64,000 bases of DNA from Bacteroidota bacterium (GCA_026391835.1 JAPLDF010000076.1:1-64000); one strand, 5' to 3'. Shown: positions 34,607-44,435, counted from the stretch's first letter. The notes: generated from the letters alone by a model not told the origin. Program-made: numbers and translations.

Positions 34607-36751
34607 CTATTTCTGATTTTCATCCATCAGCAATTTCGCAATGATGGCATCCCATATGTAGTTGGGCGGGCAATTCAGCACTTCGTTGTCAGGACTATAT
34701 GACTCCCAGTAATTGTGATTCTTTGAAAGTTGAACGGTGACGGCGCTAACCATTTTCCCGGCAACCTGATGCGCCTGGTCATTGTAGCCATATCGTTTCA
34801 GCCCGTCGTAAACCATGTAATCCCAGAGCATCCACACCGGGCCGTTCCATTTGCAGCAATAGTCCACATAGGGGCTGTACCACGGATCACGGGCAGAGAG
34901 GGTTGGCACACCGTATTTTCGCCAGAATTTCGTCGTATCGGTAAGTGTCTGAACCAGCCTTGCTGCGCGGTCTTTTGGGGCAGCCTCAGCCCAGAGGGCG
35001 AGGAACCCGATGATCTCCTGCCGTTTCAGGTCGCGGGTCATGAATTGAAACGAATGATCCTTTTTGTTTACAGAGTAATAAAATCCGGTGGATTCATCCC
35101 ACATGCGTTCATTCACCAGTTTTGACGTCGAATCAGCCAGCCCCTGCCATTTCTTTGCCTCTGTGTTCTTCCCCAAAAGGTCTGCCATCTTTGAAAGACT
35201 GCGTTCCTCCTTGATGACCATCAGGGTAAGGTCGAGGCACTCCAGTTCGTCTGAGATATCCTCCTTGTCCACATCAAGGTAACGCTCGGCCGAAACCTGG
35301 AATACCGCATTGTACCAGTCACGCACATTTTCAATGATGCCGTTTGGCCCCCATTCAAACGTGCCGTCATGATCAGTATCCCGGTTTTGGATCAGCCAAT
35401 CCACGTACCTGGTGCCTGAGGCATATGCATCATTCAGAAACTGCTTGTCTTTACCCGCCTTATATACTTCCAGGTTGATCCAGCTGAAAAACGGCGCCGA
35501 CGTTGTAGGCACGTTCTGGTGAGGATAGTCCTGCAACCCGCGTGGCCCGTGACGGTAAGCGATCAACCCGTCTTCGCGCTGCTGTTCCATGTATACGCGC
35601 TGCGACCCTTCAGCCGATTTTGGATCCATCCAGGCATAGGCAATCATGCTCAGCGATTCATGTAGCACCTGGTGTCCGTGACCCCATCCCCACAATGGGT
35701 TGCGGGAAAAGACATAGAAGTTGTACTTCGTTTTTCCCGATGGCGGATACATGCATCCGCGGGCAAGGTTGAAGGCGCTAAGGTAGGCCAGCTTCTCCGC
35801 CTGTGTTTTAAATACGATCCTCGGAACTCTTGCATAAAGGATGAGGTTGTCTTCGTAATAGGTACGCAACATGAAATTTTTAACAGAGTCAACCGTCCTG
35901 ATCAGTGTTGCAGCGTCCTCCTTTTGATCCTCGAATCCGCGGAGATACCTGAAGCTGACCGATTCCCCGGGGTTCAGCCGCTTTTTCATCTGCAGTGCAA
36001 TAAAATCGACAAGTCCTTCCGGCTTCATGTTGAGGGAATCGACCCGTTTGCTGGAATAGAAATCGGTTTTTATGGAGTTGTAAAAGTCGTTCATATCGCC
36101 TGAGTAACCCCCGTGCGATTCTGTTTTTCGGTTGCAGGTGAAAAAATCCCTTACCTTCAGGGGATACCCGTATTCAACTTTCAGGCTGCTGATCAGGCGG
36201 TATGGGCTTTCATAACGCTGCGTGATGTACCCGTCGGCACTTTTGTCATACCGGATAATTTCAAGCGAATCGTTGCCCGTTTCAAGCACCGGGTAGGCGG
36301 TGACATCGTGCAGGATCTTATCCGTGTTCTTAATTTCCATATCAACCATGGCAACCGAGGAACTGTATACAAAGAAGGTTTCTTTGACCCTGATCCCCCT
36401 GATGGGCTCATACTCAAGGATAGCCATATCCGGGAAAGAGAACCTCACAGCCGGCTTCACAAGAAATTCACCAATCGTGGGAATGACCACCTCGTCAATT
36501 TTCCAGATGCAGAACATGCTCCCGGCATGATCGGATGAATAACTCACCGGGCGGCAGTCGGAAAAATAATCCATTTTATAAGCCTTGTCGCCATAGAGGC
36601 GCGAGCGGGACATGGCGGCTGCATAGGTTGTATAAAGCGGGTCATTGGCCTGTGCACTGATGCGCACATAATCCTCGATGGGCTTGAATTGCTGTGCCGC
36701 AACTGTAAGCCCGCTCAAGAGGCAAACAAGGAATTGAATGGTCTTTTTCAT
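34607..36751 (-). CDS. MGH1-like (alpha/alpha)6-barrel glycoside hydrolase, paralogue 1
   Basis: A 714-residue exported protein (MKKTIQFLVCLLSGLTVAAQ). An N-terminal beta-sandwich is followed by a toroid of helices with FSRNPLWGWGHGHQVLHESL, AYAWMDPKSAEGSQRVYMEQ, PFFSWINLEVY, DGTFEWGPNG and WNGPVWMLWDYMVYDGL. These resemble the mannosylglycerate hydrolase-like/GH63 group, whose members trim alpha-linked glucose or mannose. A second protein of exactly the same length and layout is encoded at 38130. It heads a likely operon with the GH172 and CAP-SPOR genes. Activity is not assignable. Confidence 0.87.
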   Translation of the reverse strand: MKKTIQFLVCLLSGLTVAAQQFKPIEDYVRISAQANDPLYTTYAAAMSRSRLYGDKAYKMDYFSDCRPVSYSSDHAGSMFCIWKIDEVVIPTIGEFLVKPAVRFSFPDMAILEYEPIRGIRVKETFFVYSSSVAMVDMEIKNTDKILHDVTAYPVLETGNDSLEIIRYDKSADGYITQRYESPYRLISSLKVEYGYPLKVRDFFTCNRKTESHGGYSGDMNDFYNSIKTDFYSSKRVDSLNMKPEGLVDFIALQMKKRLNPGESVSFRYLRGFEDQKEDAATLIRTVDSVKNFMLRTYYEDNLILYARVPRIVFKTQAEKLAYLSAFNLARGCMYPPSGKTKYNFYVFSRNPLWGWGHGHQVLHESLSMIAYAWMDPKSAEGSQRVYMEQQREDGLIAYRHGPRGLQDYPHQNVPTTSAPFFSWINLEVYKAGKDKQFLNDAYASGTRYVDWLIQNRDTDHDGTFEWGPNGIIENVRDWYNAVFQVSAERYLDVDKEDISDELECLDLTLMVIKEERSLSKMADLLGKNTEAKKWQGLADSTSKLVNERMWDESTGFYYSVNKKDHSFQFMTRDLKRQEIIGFLALWAEAAPKDRAARLVQTLTDTTKFWRKYGVPTLSARDPWYSPYVDYCCKWNGPVWMLWDYMVYDGLKRYGYNDQAHQVAGKMVSAVTVQLSKNHNYWESYSPDNEVLNCPPNYIWDAIIAKLLMDENQK

Positions 36752-36913
36752 TGGTACGGGTGACGGATTTTAATGATGGGATGAAAGTAGTCATTTTTCA
36801 ATTTCTGCCATACGCCAGGATGCATTTTTATAACACACCGTCCGGGAAAACCGGTTTATTTTTTTTTCGCATCTTTGCAATATTATAAATTTAACCATTA
36901 AAAACACCAAAAT

Positions 36914-37444
36914 ATGGCATTACTTAACCTCATTGAAAAAGACCAGGCCACCGGCCGTGTAGCCGAGATTTATGAAACCATGATCAATACCATGGGCTTT
37001 ATTCCAAATGCTTTTAAAGTATTCAGTCCCAGCGCTCATGTGCTTGACGTCCAGGTCGGCAACCTTGGATATTTCATGCGGCATAAAACCCTGAGCGGGA
37101 AGTTGCTGGCTTTCATACGCCTTCTGGTCTCCGACCAGGAACAATGCAACTATTGCGTTGGCATGAATTCAGGGATCCTGCTGCAATATGGCGTTTTACC
37201 CGAGATGATTGCCGGGATCAAACTGGATCCGTCAACGGCTCCACTGGAAGAAAACGAGCTGGCAATGCTGCTCTTCGTCCTTCAGGTGGTGAAGAACTCC
37301 AACTCCATTGAACAACCTGATGTTGATAAACTCAGGAACCTTGGATGGAACGATACCGAGATCCTGGAAGCGACATACCATGCTGCCACCTCTGTTGGCG
37401 TCGACAAGATCTTCAACGCCTTTAAAATCGAGTCGGACAGGTAA
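36914..37444 (+). CDS. Carboxymuconolactone decarboxylase/AhpD-like protein
   Basis: A 176-residue protein of the AhpD/CMD peroxidase-related superfamily: ALLNLIEKDQATGRVAEIYE, FIPNAFKVFSPSAHVLDVQ, and the redox pair in EQCNYCVGMNSGILLQYG. AhpD-type enzymes normally show C-x-x-C-x-x-x-H; here the last position is Asn, so the proton-relay histidine is missing and peroxidatic activity is uncertain. It stands alone, divergent from the glycosidase operon, with 162 bp of promoter region. It may be a thiol-dependent stress protein; this is an inference from the fold. Confidence 0.86.
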   Translation: MALLNLIEKDQATGRVAEIYETMINTMGFIPNAFKVFSPSAHVLDVQVGNLGYFMRHKTLSGKLLAFIRLLVSDQEQCNYCVGMNSGILLQYGVLPEMIAGIKLDPSTAPLEENELAMLLFVLQVVKNSNSIEQPDVDKLRNLGWNDTEILEATYHAATSVGVDKIFNAFKIESDR

Positions 37445-37459
37445 TAAACTGGGCAGGGA

Positions 37460-38116
37460 TCATCCTATTTCATCCGACTGGATGATCCTTTCCCCTTTTT
37501 CTTCAGAAAGAGCATGCACGATCATGCACCGTGCCACGGCATCGGCCTGCACGCCGCGGTATTTCCTTAACCCGCCGATCATCAATGGGCCCAGTACATT
37601 CATGATCACGATGCCTGCTTTCTCTCCCGGCCTGGACTCTTTCCGGTCGCCCAGCAAAAAGGAGGGTTGAAGGATAAAAAGTCCTTTGAAAGGAAGTTTT
37701 CCCAGGTCCTGTTCCGTCTCCCCTTTTGTCCGGAGATAGAAATTTGAAGATTTGGCATTTGCACCAATGGAGGAGACCACGGCAAAGCGGTCCACCCCGG
37801 CAGTCATGCATCCCTTCGCAAATGCAACCACGTAGTCATGGTCGATGATATACTGCTTTTCTTTGCTGCCGGCAACTTTGATGGTTGTCCCAAGCGCGCA
37901 GTAACCATGATCGGCTTTTAAATTTCGCAGTGCTTCCGGCAATTTATCGAAATCAACCACATGTTGTTCCAGTTTCGTTTGAACTAATTCCATTGGTTTC
38001 CTCACAACCGCGATCACCTTACCATACAAAGGGCTGGCCAAAAGCTGGTTTAACAATTGTTTTCCTACGAGCCCTGTGGCACCTGCAATCACTGCAGTTT
38101 TATATTGATTTTCCAT
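37460..38116 (-). CDS. Atypical SDR, NAD(P)H-binding (HTATIP2/YbjT-like)
   Basis: The start is set at MENQYKTAVIAGATGLVGKQ, 13 bp after the stop of the upstream MGH1-like gene. The 218-residue Rossmann protein has the nucleotide motif GATGLVGKQLL, then YCALGTTIKVAGSKEKQYIIDHDYV, VVSSIGANAKSSNFYLRTKGETE and ILQPSFLLG. These features match the atypical NAD(P)-binding group that includes TIP30/HTATIP2. The usual catalytic Tyr-x-x-x-Lys is present as YLRTK. It is the last gene of the HAD, debranching, MGH1-like operon; its role in that unit is unknown. Confidence 0.88.
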   Translation of the reverse strand: MENQYKTAVIAGATGLVGKQLLNQLLASPLYGKVIAVVRKPMELVQTKLEQHVVDFDKLPEALRNLKADHGYCALGTTIKVAGSKEKQYIIDHDYVVAFAKGCMTAGVDRFAVVSSIGANAKSSNFYLRTKGETEQDLGKLPFKGLFILQPSFLLGDRKESRPGEKAGIVIMNVLGPLMIGGLRKYRGVQADAVARCMIVHALSEEKGERIIQSDEIG

Positions 38117-38129
38117 CTTTGACTTTATT

Positions 38130-40274
38130 TTAATGGTTTGAATGTTCATCGATCAGGAACCGCGCGGCAATCCCTGCCCAGATGTAGGTCTTGTTCCATC
38201 CGGCCTGGTGATCGTCGGCACTGTAGAATTCCCAGAATGTATGGTCGCTTTTTAAATGGAAGATCATGTTGTCCAGCACCCGGTTTGCAAGCGTGCCGGC
38301 CACCTCACCGTAACCATAATCCCGCAACCCCCGGTAGAGCAGGTATTCCCACTGAACCCAGACCGGCCCGTTCCAATAGCCGATCGGGCAATAATAGCTG
38401 TCTGCCGCAGTGAGCGAGGGCACCCCGAACGGACGCCAGAATTCGGCGGGATCCTGCATCTTTGCAACCAGCAATTTTGCTTTCTCTGCATCCGCCCCGC
38501 CTGACCACAGGGGAAGGAAGCCGATGATCTCCTTTATCTTCAGGTCATTGGGCGATTGAAAGGTGAATGAATGGTCATTCTTTGTTACGTTGTAATAAAA
38601 ATTCGTTTCCGGGTCCCACATGGTCTTGTTTATCAGATCACTCCTGCGGCGGGCGTCATCCTGCCATTGCTTTGATTCTTCGGCCAGTCCCAGCTGTTTT
38701 GCCATTTCCGAAAGCGACCCGGCCTCTTTCACCAGCATCGAATTCACATCAGGCCCTTCAAAATTGGCAGCCCATCCAACCTTGTCCCAAACGGCCACCC
38801 GGGCATCCCGCACCGATTCCAGCTCAGCATGGGCGCCCCATTCGCACAAGCCGTTGTTGTTGGAATCCCGGTTGGCTACATAATATTGGTAGAATTTTTT
38901 GCCCGATGCATAGGCTTTCTTCAGGAAACGTACATCACCGGTAATCTTATAGATTTCAAGATTCTCGTAGTTGAACCATGGCGCCGAACTGGTTGGCTTG
39001 CCATTGGTTTCAATGGTCTCATCAAGGTAGGGTCCCGTGCGGTAATTGATGTAACCGCCCGGTTGCTGGCGGTCCATGAAAACCCGCTGGGAATTCATCG
39101 CGCCCATGGGGTCCATATAGGCATAGGCCAGCATCACGAGGCTTTCATGAAACACCTGCCCTCCATAACCCCAGCCCCATCTTGGTTCACGCGAAAAAAC
39201 ATAGTAATTGTGCCTGCAGGCTGCTTCGGGTGGCATCATACACTGCCGCATCAGCGAAAATGCGCTCCAGTAAAGCATCTCCTGGTTCCTGTTGGTAAAA
39301 CTCAGCTTTGGGATGTTCGCATATGCCTGCTCATCCTCTTTGACCAGGTTTTCCAGGTCAAATTTATCCAGGTTTCCAGGTTCTGACAGCTTTTGAACCT
39401 CTTTCCCGGCTACTTTTCTGGAGGTATGCAGAGATCCCTGCCTGCCGGAACCCTTGTTGACAAGGTCAGCAGCAACCCTGAACGAAGTCGCATCGCCCGG
39501 TTGGAGGGTAAAACTCCTGCTGCTGATGATCCCGTTCACATATTTGCTGCTGCGCTTTTGAAGGTTCATGGATTCAATAAGCTGTTTGTATTGATCATCG
39601 TCAGTCTGCCTGGCATTTTTCTCAGTACTCCGCACAAATACCCGTCCTGTCAGGGCACTGCAACCTGTTTGCATGTAAAACCCTGTGAGGGTGTCGGCTA
39701 AAGGTATGTTGTGCTCCTGCATCCAACCATCACGTTTTTTTAACAGGGAAAATGCAAACCCATCCGGGTATGGCTGATGCTCAATTTTAAGCAAACTGTC
39801 GGCATAGGGATAATAAAGATAGGGCAGTGCTGAAAAGGAGAGGGGGATAAGCCCTTCATTCACAAAACGATATTGTACAATTGCGGTTTCAGAACTGTAA
39901 ACGGCAAAGAACACTTCCACGCGGAAATCCTTCACCGGGTAATAAAAATACCTGACCAGGTCGCTGTATGAAGAAGTCACAACCGGCTCCCTGTAAAGCT
40001 CCGCGAGTTTGAATATCAACCGGTCCCCGGTTTTAAAGGCGATTCCCAGGTTCGGGCCATCTTTTGAAATGAATTCCACGCCCGATCCATCATCAAACCA
40101 TTGAAACTGGTATCCCTGGTCGGTTTTATAATGTGTCCGGGCCGAGGGGGCTGCATAGGTTGTATACAATGCATCCGATTTAACCGCCTTCAGGGTGGAG
40201 AGAAATTGCGCAGATCCCGTTACGCCAACCTGCAGGAGGGTGACAAATAGGATATATCTGATAGTTTCCATCAT
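38130..40274 (-). CDS. MGH1-like (alpha/alpha)6-barrel glycoside hydrolase, paralogue 2
   Basis: A 714-residue exported protein (signal peptide ending GSAQ). It aligns by eye over its length with the protein at 34607: FSREPRWGWGYGGQVFHESL, AYAYMDPMGAMNSQRVFMDR, PWFNYENLEIYKI, GLCEWGAHAELESVRDARVAVW and WNGPVWVQWEYLLYRGL. Equal length and matching motifs indicate gene duplication, with different flanking genes. The acidic positions near the active site are partly conserved, so both may be active on different glycans. It lies 22 bp downstream of the debranching-type gene on the same strand. Confidence 0.87.
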   Translation of the reverse strand: MMETIRYILFVTLLQVGVTGSAQFLSTLKAVKSDALYTTYAAPSARTHYKTDQGYQFQWFDDGSGVEFISKDGPNLGIAFKTGDRLIFKLAELYREPVVTSSYSDLVRYFYYPVKDFRVEVFFAVYSSETAIVQYRFVNEGLIPLSFSALPYLYYPYADSLLKIEHQPYPDGFAFSLLKKRDGWMQEHNIPLADTLTGFYMQTGCSALTGRVFVRSTEKNARQTDDDQYKQLIESMNLQKRSSKYVNGIISSRSFTLQPGDATSFRVAADLVNKGSGRQGSLHTSRKVAGKEVQKLSEPGNLDKFDLENLVKEDEQAYANIPKLSFTNRNQEMLYWSAFSLMRQCMMPPEAACRHNYYVFSREPRWGWGYGGQVFHESLVMLAYAYMDPMGAMNSQRVFMDRQQPGGYINYRTGPYLDETIETNGKPTSSAPWFNYENLEIYKITGDVRFLKKAYASGKKFYQYYVANRDSNNNGLCEWGAHAELESVRDARVAVWDKVGWAANFEGPDVNSMLVKEAGSLSEMAKQLGLAEESKQWQDDARRRSDLINKTMWDPETNFYYNVTKNDHSFTFQSPNDLKIKEIIGFLPLWSGGADAEKAKLLVAKMQDPAEFWRPFGVPSLTAADSYYCPIGYWNGPVWVQWEYLLYRGLRDYGYGEVAGTLANRVLDNMIFHLKSDHTFWEFYSADDHQAGWNKTYIWAGIAARFLIDEHSNH

Positions 40275-40296
40275 CGTGTTAAATGATCAGGTGGTA

Positions 40297-43200
40297 TTAC
40301 CGGGTTAACGGAATAGAAACAGTTTTATTCGAATATTTTAACTCCGACCGCTCAAAATCCACGGCAAACCTGTATGTCCTGCCGTCCTGGCCCAGGTACC
40401 GTGCATTGTCCGCATGGTGCAGTTCCTCGCCGCCCGACCAGAATTCAACAACACCCGAACTTCCTGCTTTGCCTTGCACCTCAACCTCGTAACTGTTTCC
40501 CGACAGCCGTGCAGAAATTATCCTCAAACCTTCGGCAGGATCACCCGGCCTGGGATCTGAAACTACAGATAAAACTGATATTCCCGACCCGGTTTCAACC
40601 ACAAGGTTTGCATCGGAGCCCAGGTCAAACGAAACGATCAGCGTCATGGATTGCGCAGATTTGAAAGAGGTGAACGGAACCACTTTCCCGTTCAGTGTCA
40701 CGCCCACAAACCGGGTTCCGGCTGGAAATGAGGGCATAAACTCAATCCGCACAGGCGCACCCTGGTCGAGCGAGAACCTGTATTCATTCGCACCATTCAT
40801 ACGGGTAAAATGCAGGTCGACCCGCTGGTCTGCCATCCTGATATGCCGGATGTCAATGGAGTCCCATTGTGGCGGAAATTGAGGAGCCAGGAACATTTTT
40901 CTTTCCTGTGCCCTGGTCTCCAGCCCGAGCATGCCTTCTATGGCTGGCTGCAAAACCATGGTCTCCGACCAGCATTGGTGGGCGCATACCCCCGAAGGCT
41001 GGTATTCGGCTCCATTCAGGACCTCTTCCACGAAGCCAAGCCCCCAATTTTTGTAGACATCCAGGTTATTCATCAGGTGCGAAAACCCCTGGACAGGATT
41101 GTATGTGGTATATTCGGCAAGTGAAGCCCAGCCTGTAAACAAAGGCCATACGCTCCCGTAATGGTAACCGGTTGGTTTGAACCAGGGACTGTCTTCCCGC
41201 AGGATCCGTGCGCCCCAGTTGGTGGTAAAGGCATTCCCGGCAATATTTTTTAAGACCAGGGCGGATTTGTCTGGATCAGCCATCCTGAAATAGATGGGTA
41301 CCGAAGGGAGGATGGTCTGTTCAGTGCGGAATGAGCCGTCTTTGTTCATTCCGTAAGCAAAATACTGCTCCTTGTCGCTCCAGAACCTGCTGTTGATGAT
41401 CCCTGCCTGTTCTCCAGATTCCAGCCTGTAGCTTTCTTCTTCAACATCTTTCATGAAGCCTGCCATGTTGGCTGCTTCCCTAAGTGCGGCGCCCCATGCA
41501 CCGGCCATATAAATGGTAGCATGGGAGCCGTACAGTTCCCCGCCTTCAACCCATCCATGGCCAACATTGGTGTTTTCGACCAGGTGGTCATGGTCGGTAT
41601 CGGTGAGGAAACAGAAGTTGAGGGCGCGTTTTACGTTTGGCCATATTTTCCGGAGGAATGCAGTATCATTGGTATGGCGGAAGTATTTGCCTGCGAGCAC
41701 AATATATAACGGGGTAGCGTCGGCCGCATCATAATGGATCAGCCCCGAAGTACTTGCTTCATGAAAAATTTTCCCGTTCAGGTCCTGGTACGTGTTAAAG
41801 AATTCAAGTTGCGATTTTACCTTTCCGAAGTCGCCGCAGTCGAGCAGCGCAAAACTGCTCCACTCGGCATCGCGTCCAAAATACCAGCCATACCCCGGTC
41901 TGCCATTCACCTTATGACCTCCATCCCAGCCGTGACGGGTTGTCGAATAGCCTGCAACCAATGCTTTCCCCATTCCCGGGGTGTTTACAAAAAAGCGGTC
42001 GGCTGCCAGCAACGCCCATCGGTAGCCGGTATTGAAATTGCTGTCGGGGGTCGTGATCACCAGGTTGTTTGCGAGTATATCCCGTGAATGTTGGATGGCA
42101 TCCTGGTAAACAAGTGCCGGGTTATGGAGTGTTTTGTCAAACTGTGCATGGGTGTCGGCATATCCTTCGGCAGAAGCACTGAAAACCACGTCCAGGTCTT
42201 CATTCATGCCCAGGTTATAACACAACAGCCCCCCGGCCTGGAGTTTCCCGGTAGGGATGCCTTGAAATGTAGTGTCCTTCCTGCTGTAGCTGAATCCGTC
42301 GAACTGACCTGAAATATGGTAAACCGGTTTTTTTGTTGCACCGATCATCACATTCATATCCCCTGATCCATCCTGCATTGCAATGGCATTGAGGCCGGCA
42401 TCCCAGGAATGGCAGATCGACCCTGTAACCCGCTCCGAATATGGCCACATCCACCGCATGGTTGACTTAAACCGGATGATCAGTTTGCACGGGTAGACTC
42501 CCCTGTACGCATAATGTATCACCCCGGCCGGTCCTGAAGGATCATTGACCATCAACTCTTCCAGGTAGGCCCGCCTGAACTTGTACTGCCTCGAGAAAAA
42601 TGCCGGATTCACCGTAATTTCAGGCCGTTCGTCGCTGAGCCAGAGAATGGTGTCGTTATACTCAAACTGGATCCCGGCTTCATAATCCCGCAACGCCATG
42701 AAAGGATGGGACCACACCTCTTCAATACCGCCGTTTTCAGAACCCATAGTCAGCATCCGCTCACCCGCCACATCCCAGAAATTCCCGGAGGCGTAACGCC
42801 GTTTAAGGTCAATCCCTGTTGACGATTCTTCCCATTTTACCGAAGGCGGAACTGCAACAAGCAACTGGTCTGTTTCCGGCAGGGGAGGGCAATCAACTAC
42901 CCTTGCAGGGGAATAATCCCAGTAGTATAAGGGCATGCCGTTATATTGGTCCAGCAGGTAATTGAAACAATTTCGTGTGAACAGGGCGAGGTGCGAATCA
43001 TTGCTGTTCGGGATGCTGAAATTCATATAGCCGCCCACTGCAAGTACTTTCCCTTTTCCCGGGCTGTAATCAAGAACCAGTTTCGATTCCTCCCGTAAAA
43101 ATATGTAGTCCCAGTCAACGGCTGCAACCTTGCCTTGCTGAGGCACATTGTCGCCGAACAAGCCAGCAACCCTCACAGTGATATCGGCTGCGGGCCGGCA

Positions 43201-43794
43201 TATATAGGCACCCCCGTTCAAGCCTGTAAACAAAGGATGCTCCCGGCAGGCATGGAACCCGAGCCGGCGCCCGTAACCCTCATCAACGCAGCGTTTGGTG
43301 CTGTCCTGGAGTTTAGTTGTTTCAAAACCAAGCAGGTTCAGGTAATGTACTGCCTGAAGGGTAAGCAGCAGCCGGCCCCCGTTTTCAACATAGTCCTTTA
43401 GGGTTTGAACCAGTTTTGGGTTGTTCTCTGCCTTACCGAACAGGAGGGTATCAGGCCTGTGGATCCAGATGGCCGAATACTGCCCGGTTTTGCCCGGTTG
43501 CTTTGCCAGTTCCCCTGTGGTCAGATATTCCACATTGAATTCAGTAAATGCAGACAACTGCCGGTAGGCATCTTTTATTTCAGCATCAGCTTTTTCAAAC
43601 GGAAGCGGGTTGACAAATGCCACCAGTGGTTTGCTGCCAGGTTTTGCATCCGCCGCTTTTTTCTTTGCAAGCGGTATGGAATGCATGCGCATGCTTTGTC
43701 CTTTGATTGCCTGGGAAGATGCGGGATGAAAGGAACAAATTAAAAGTGTTATTAAACAGTATGTAAATATATTACGCGGTATTATCATAATCAT
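40297..43794 (-). CDS. GATase-like/glycogen-debranching-type glycosidase fusion
   Basis: The start is ATG at 43794, overlapping the HAD stop by 4 bp (ATGA); the 30-residue longer ORF is not supported. The 1165-residue exported protein begins with a signal peptide (NIFTYCLITLLICSFHPASSQ). A Rossmann-like region (about 35-260; VENGGRLLLTLQAVHYLNLL, GKVLAVGGYMNF) resembles class I glutamine amidotransferase/ThuA-type domains. A beta-sandwich follows. The amylo-alpha-1,6-glucosidase-like helical domain (about 550-950) has GRPGYGWYFGRDAEWSSFAL, GKIFHEASTSGLIHYDAADA and HYGSVWPLFTGWASLAEY. The C-terminus holds carbohydrate-binding-like beta domains. It probably cleaves branched alpha-glucans or related glycans outside the cytoplasm. 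Confidence 0.82.
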   Translation of the reverse strand: MIMIIPRNIFTYCLITLLICSFHPASSQAIKGQSMRMHSIPLAKKKAADAKPGSKPLVAFVNPLPFEKADAEIKDAYRQLSAFTEFNVEYLTTGELAKQPGKTGQYSAIWIHRPDTLLFGKAENNPKLVQTLKDYVENGGRLLLTLQAVHYLNLLGFETTKLQDSTKRCVDEGYGRRLGFHACREHPLFTGLNGGAYICRPAADITVRVAGLFGDNVPQQGKVAAVDWDYIFLREESKLVLDYSPGKGKVLAVGGYMNFSIPNSNDSHLALFTRNCFNYLLDQYNGMPLYYWDYSPARVVDCPPLPETDQLLVAVPPSVKWEESSTGIDLKRRYASGNFWDVAGERMLTMGSENGGIEEVWSHPFMALRDYEAGIQFEYNDTILWLSDERPEITVNPAFFSRQYKFRRAYLEELMVNDPSGPAGVIHYAYRGVYPCKLIIRFKSTMRWMWPYSERVTGSICHSWDAGLNAIAMQDGSGDMNVMIGATKKPVYHISGQFDGFSYSRKDTTFQGIPTGKLQAGGLLCYNLGMNEDLDVVFSASAEGYADTHAQFDKTLHNPALVYQDAIQHSRDILANNLVITTPDSNFNTGYRWALLAADRFFVNTPGMGKALVAGYSTTRHGWDGGHKVNGRPGYGWYFGRDAEWSSFALLDCGDFGKVKSQLEFFNTYQDLNGKIFHEASTSGLIHYDAADATPLYIVLAGKYFRHTNDTAFLRKIWPNVKRALNFCFLTDTDHDHLVENTNVGHGWVEGGELYGSHATIYMAGAWGAALREAANMAGFMKDVEEESYRLESGEQAGIINSRFWSDKEQYFAYGMNKDGSFRTEQTILPSVPIYFRMADPDKSALVLKNIAGNAFTTNWGARILREDSPWFKPTGYHYGSVWPLFTGWASLAEYTTYNPVQGFSHLMNNLDVYKNWGLGFVEEVLNGAEYQPSGVCAHQCWSETMVLQPAIEGMLGLETRAQERKMFLAPQFPPQWDSIDIRHIRMADQRVDLHFTRMNGANEYRFSLDQGAPVRIEFMPSFPAGTRFVGVTLNGKVVPFTSFKSAQSMTLIVSFDLGSDANLVVETGSGISVLSVVSDPRPGDPAEGLRIISARLSGNSYEVEVQGKAGSSGVVEFWSGGEELHHADNARYLGQDGRTYRFAVDFERSELKYSNKTVSIPLTR

Positions 43795-44435
43795 TTGATT
43801 AAGTCTTTCAACGAGTATATGATGGGGACCCCCATCAGTTCCAGCCGCTTTTCGCTGTGGTGCCCGTTGGGAACCAGGACACAATCGATCCCTATTTCCG
43901 CGGCAACCTCGGCATCATGGCGCGTATCCCCGATGAACAACATCTTCTCTTTAGCCACCCCGATCTCCTTCATGAGCTGCCGTCCCACATCAGTCTTGCC
44001 GTGGGCAAAATGGTCGTCGAGGCCCTGTATGCGGTCGAAGTAGCCGAAAACGCCAAGTGATTTTGTTTCCGAGATAAGTTCGTTATGCTCCCTGGCCGAA
44101 AGGATATTCTGGGAAAGACCTTTTAACGCTATTCCTGCAAGGACTTCCGTAACTTCAGGGTGAAGAATGGTTTCGTGTTGCCGCGCATTGTAGCGCATGA
44201 TGAACTCCATCCCGACTTTGTCAAAGGACTCTTTGTTAAAGTCAAAACCCAGTTTTTCGTAATAATCTTTCACCGGGAAATCAAACAGTTCCTGGTACTC
44301 CTCCACTGTTTTCAGCGGCATGTCGCGCTCTTTGAGCATGCCATTCATCACATCGACGCAAAGCCAGGCATCATCGAGCAGGGTGCCGTTCCAATCCCAG
44401 ATGATATGCGTGTAGTTTTTCAGTTCGATCATCAT
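43791..44435 (-). CDS. HAD-superfamily hydrolase (phosphoglycolate phosphatase-like)
   Basis: A 214-residue cytoplasmic HAD phosphatase. Motif I is WDWNGTLLDD, with both catalytic aspartates represented (D-x-N in place of the usual D-x-D). The helical cap follows; motif II is ILSAREHNEL, and motifs III and IV lie in HGKTDVGRQLMKEIG and MLFIGDTRHDAEVAAEIG. It likely removes phosphate from a small phosphorylated metabolite such as a sugar phosphate. It overlaps the start of the debranching-type gene and heads that operon, which is an odd mix of cytoplasmic phosphatase and exported glycosidases. Confidence 0.92.
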   Translation of the reverse strand: MMIELKNYTHIIWDWNGTLLDDAWLCVDVMNGMLKERDMPLKTVEEYQELFDFPVKDYYEKLGFDFNKESFDKVGMEFIMRYNARQHETILHPEVTEVLAGIALKGLSQNILSAREHNELISETKSLGVFGYFDRIQGLDDHFAHGKTDVGRQLMKEIGVAKEKMLFIGDTRHDAEVAAEIGIDCVLVPNGHHSEKRLELMGVPIIYSLKDLIK

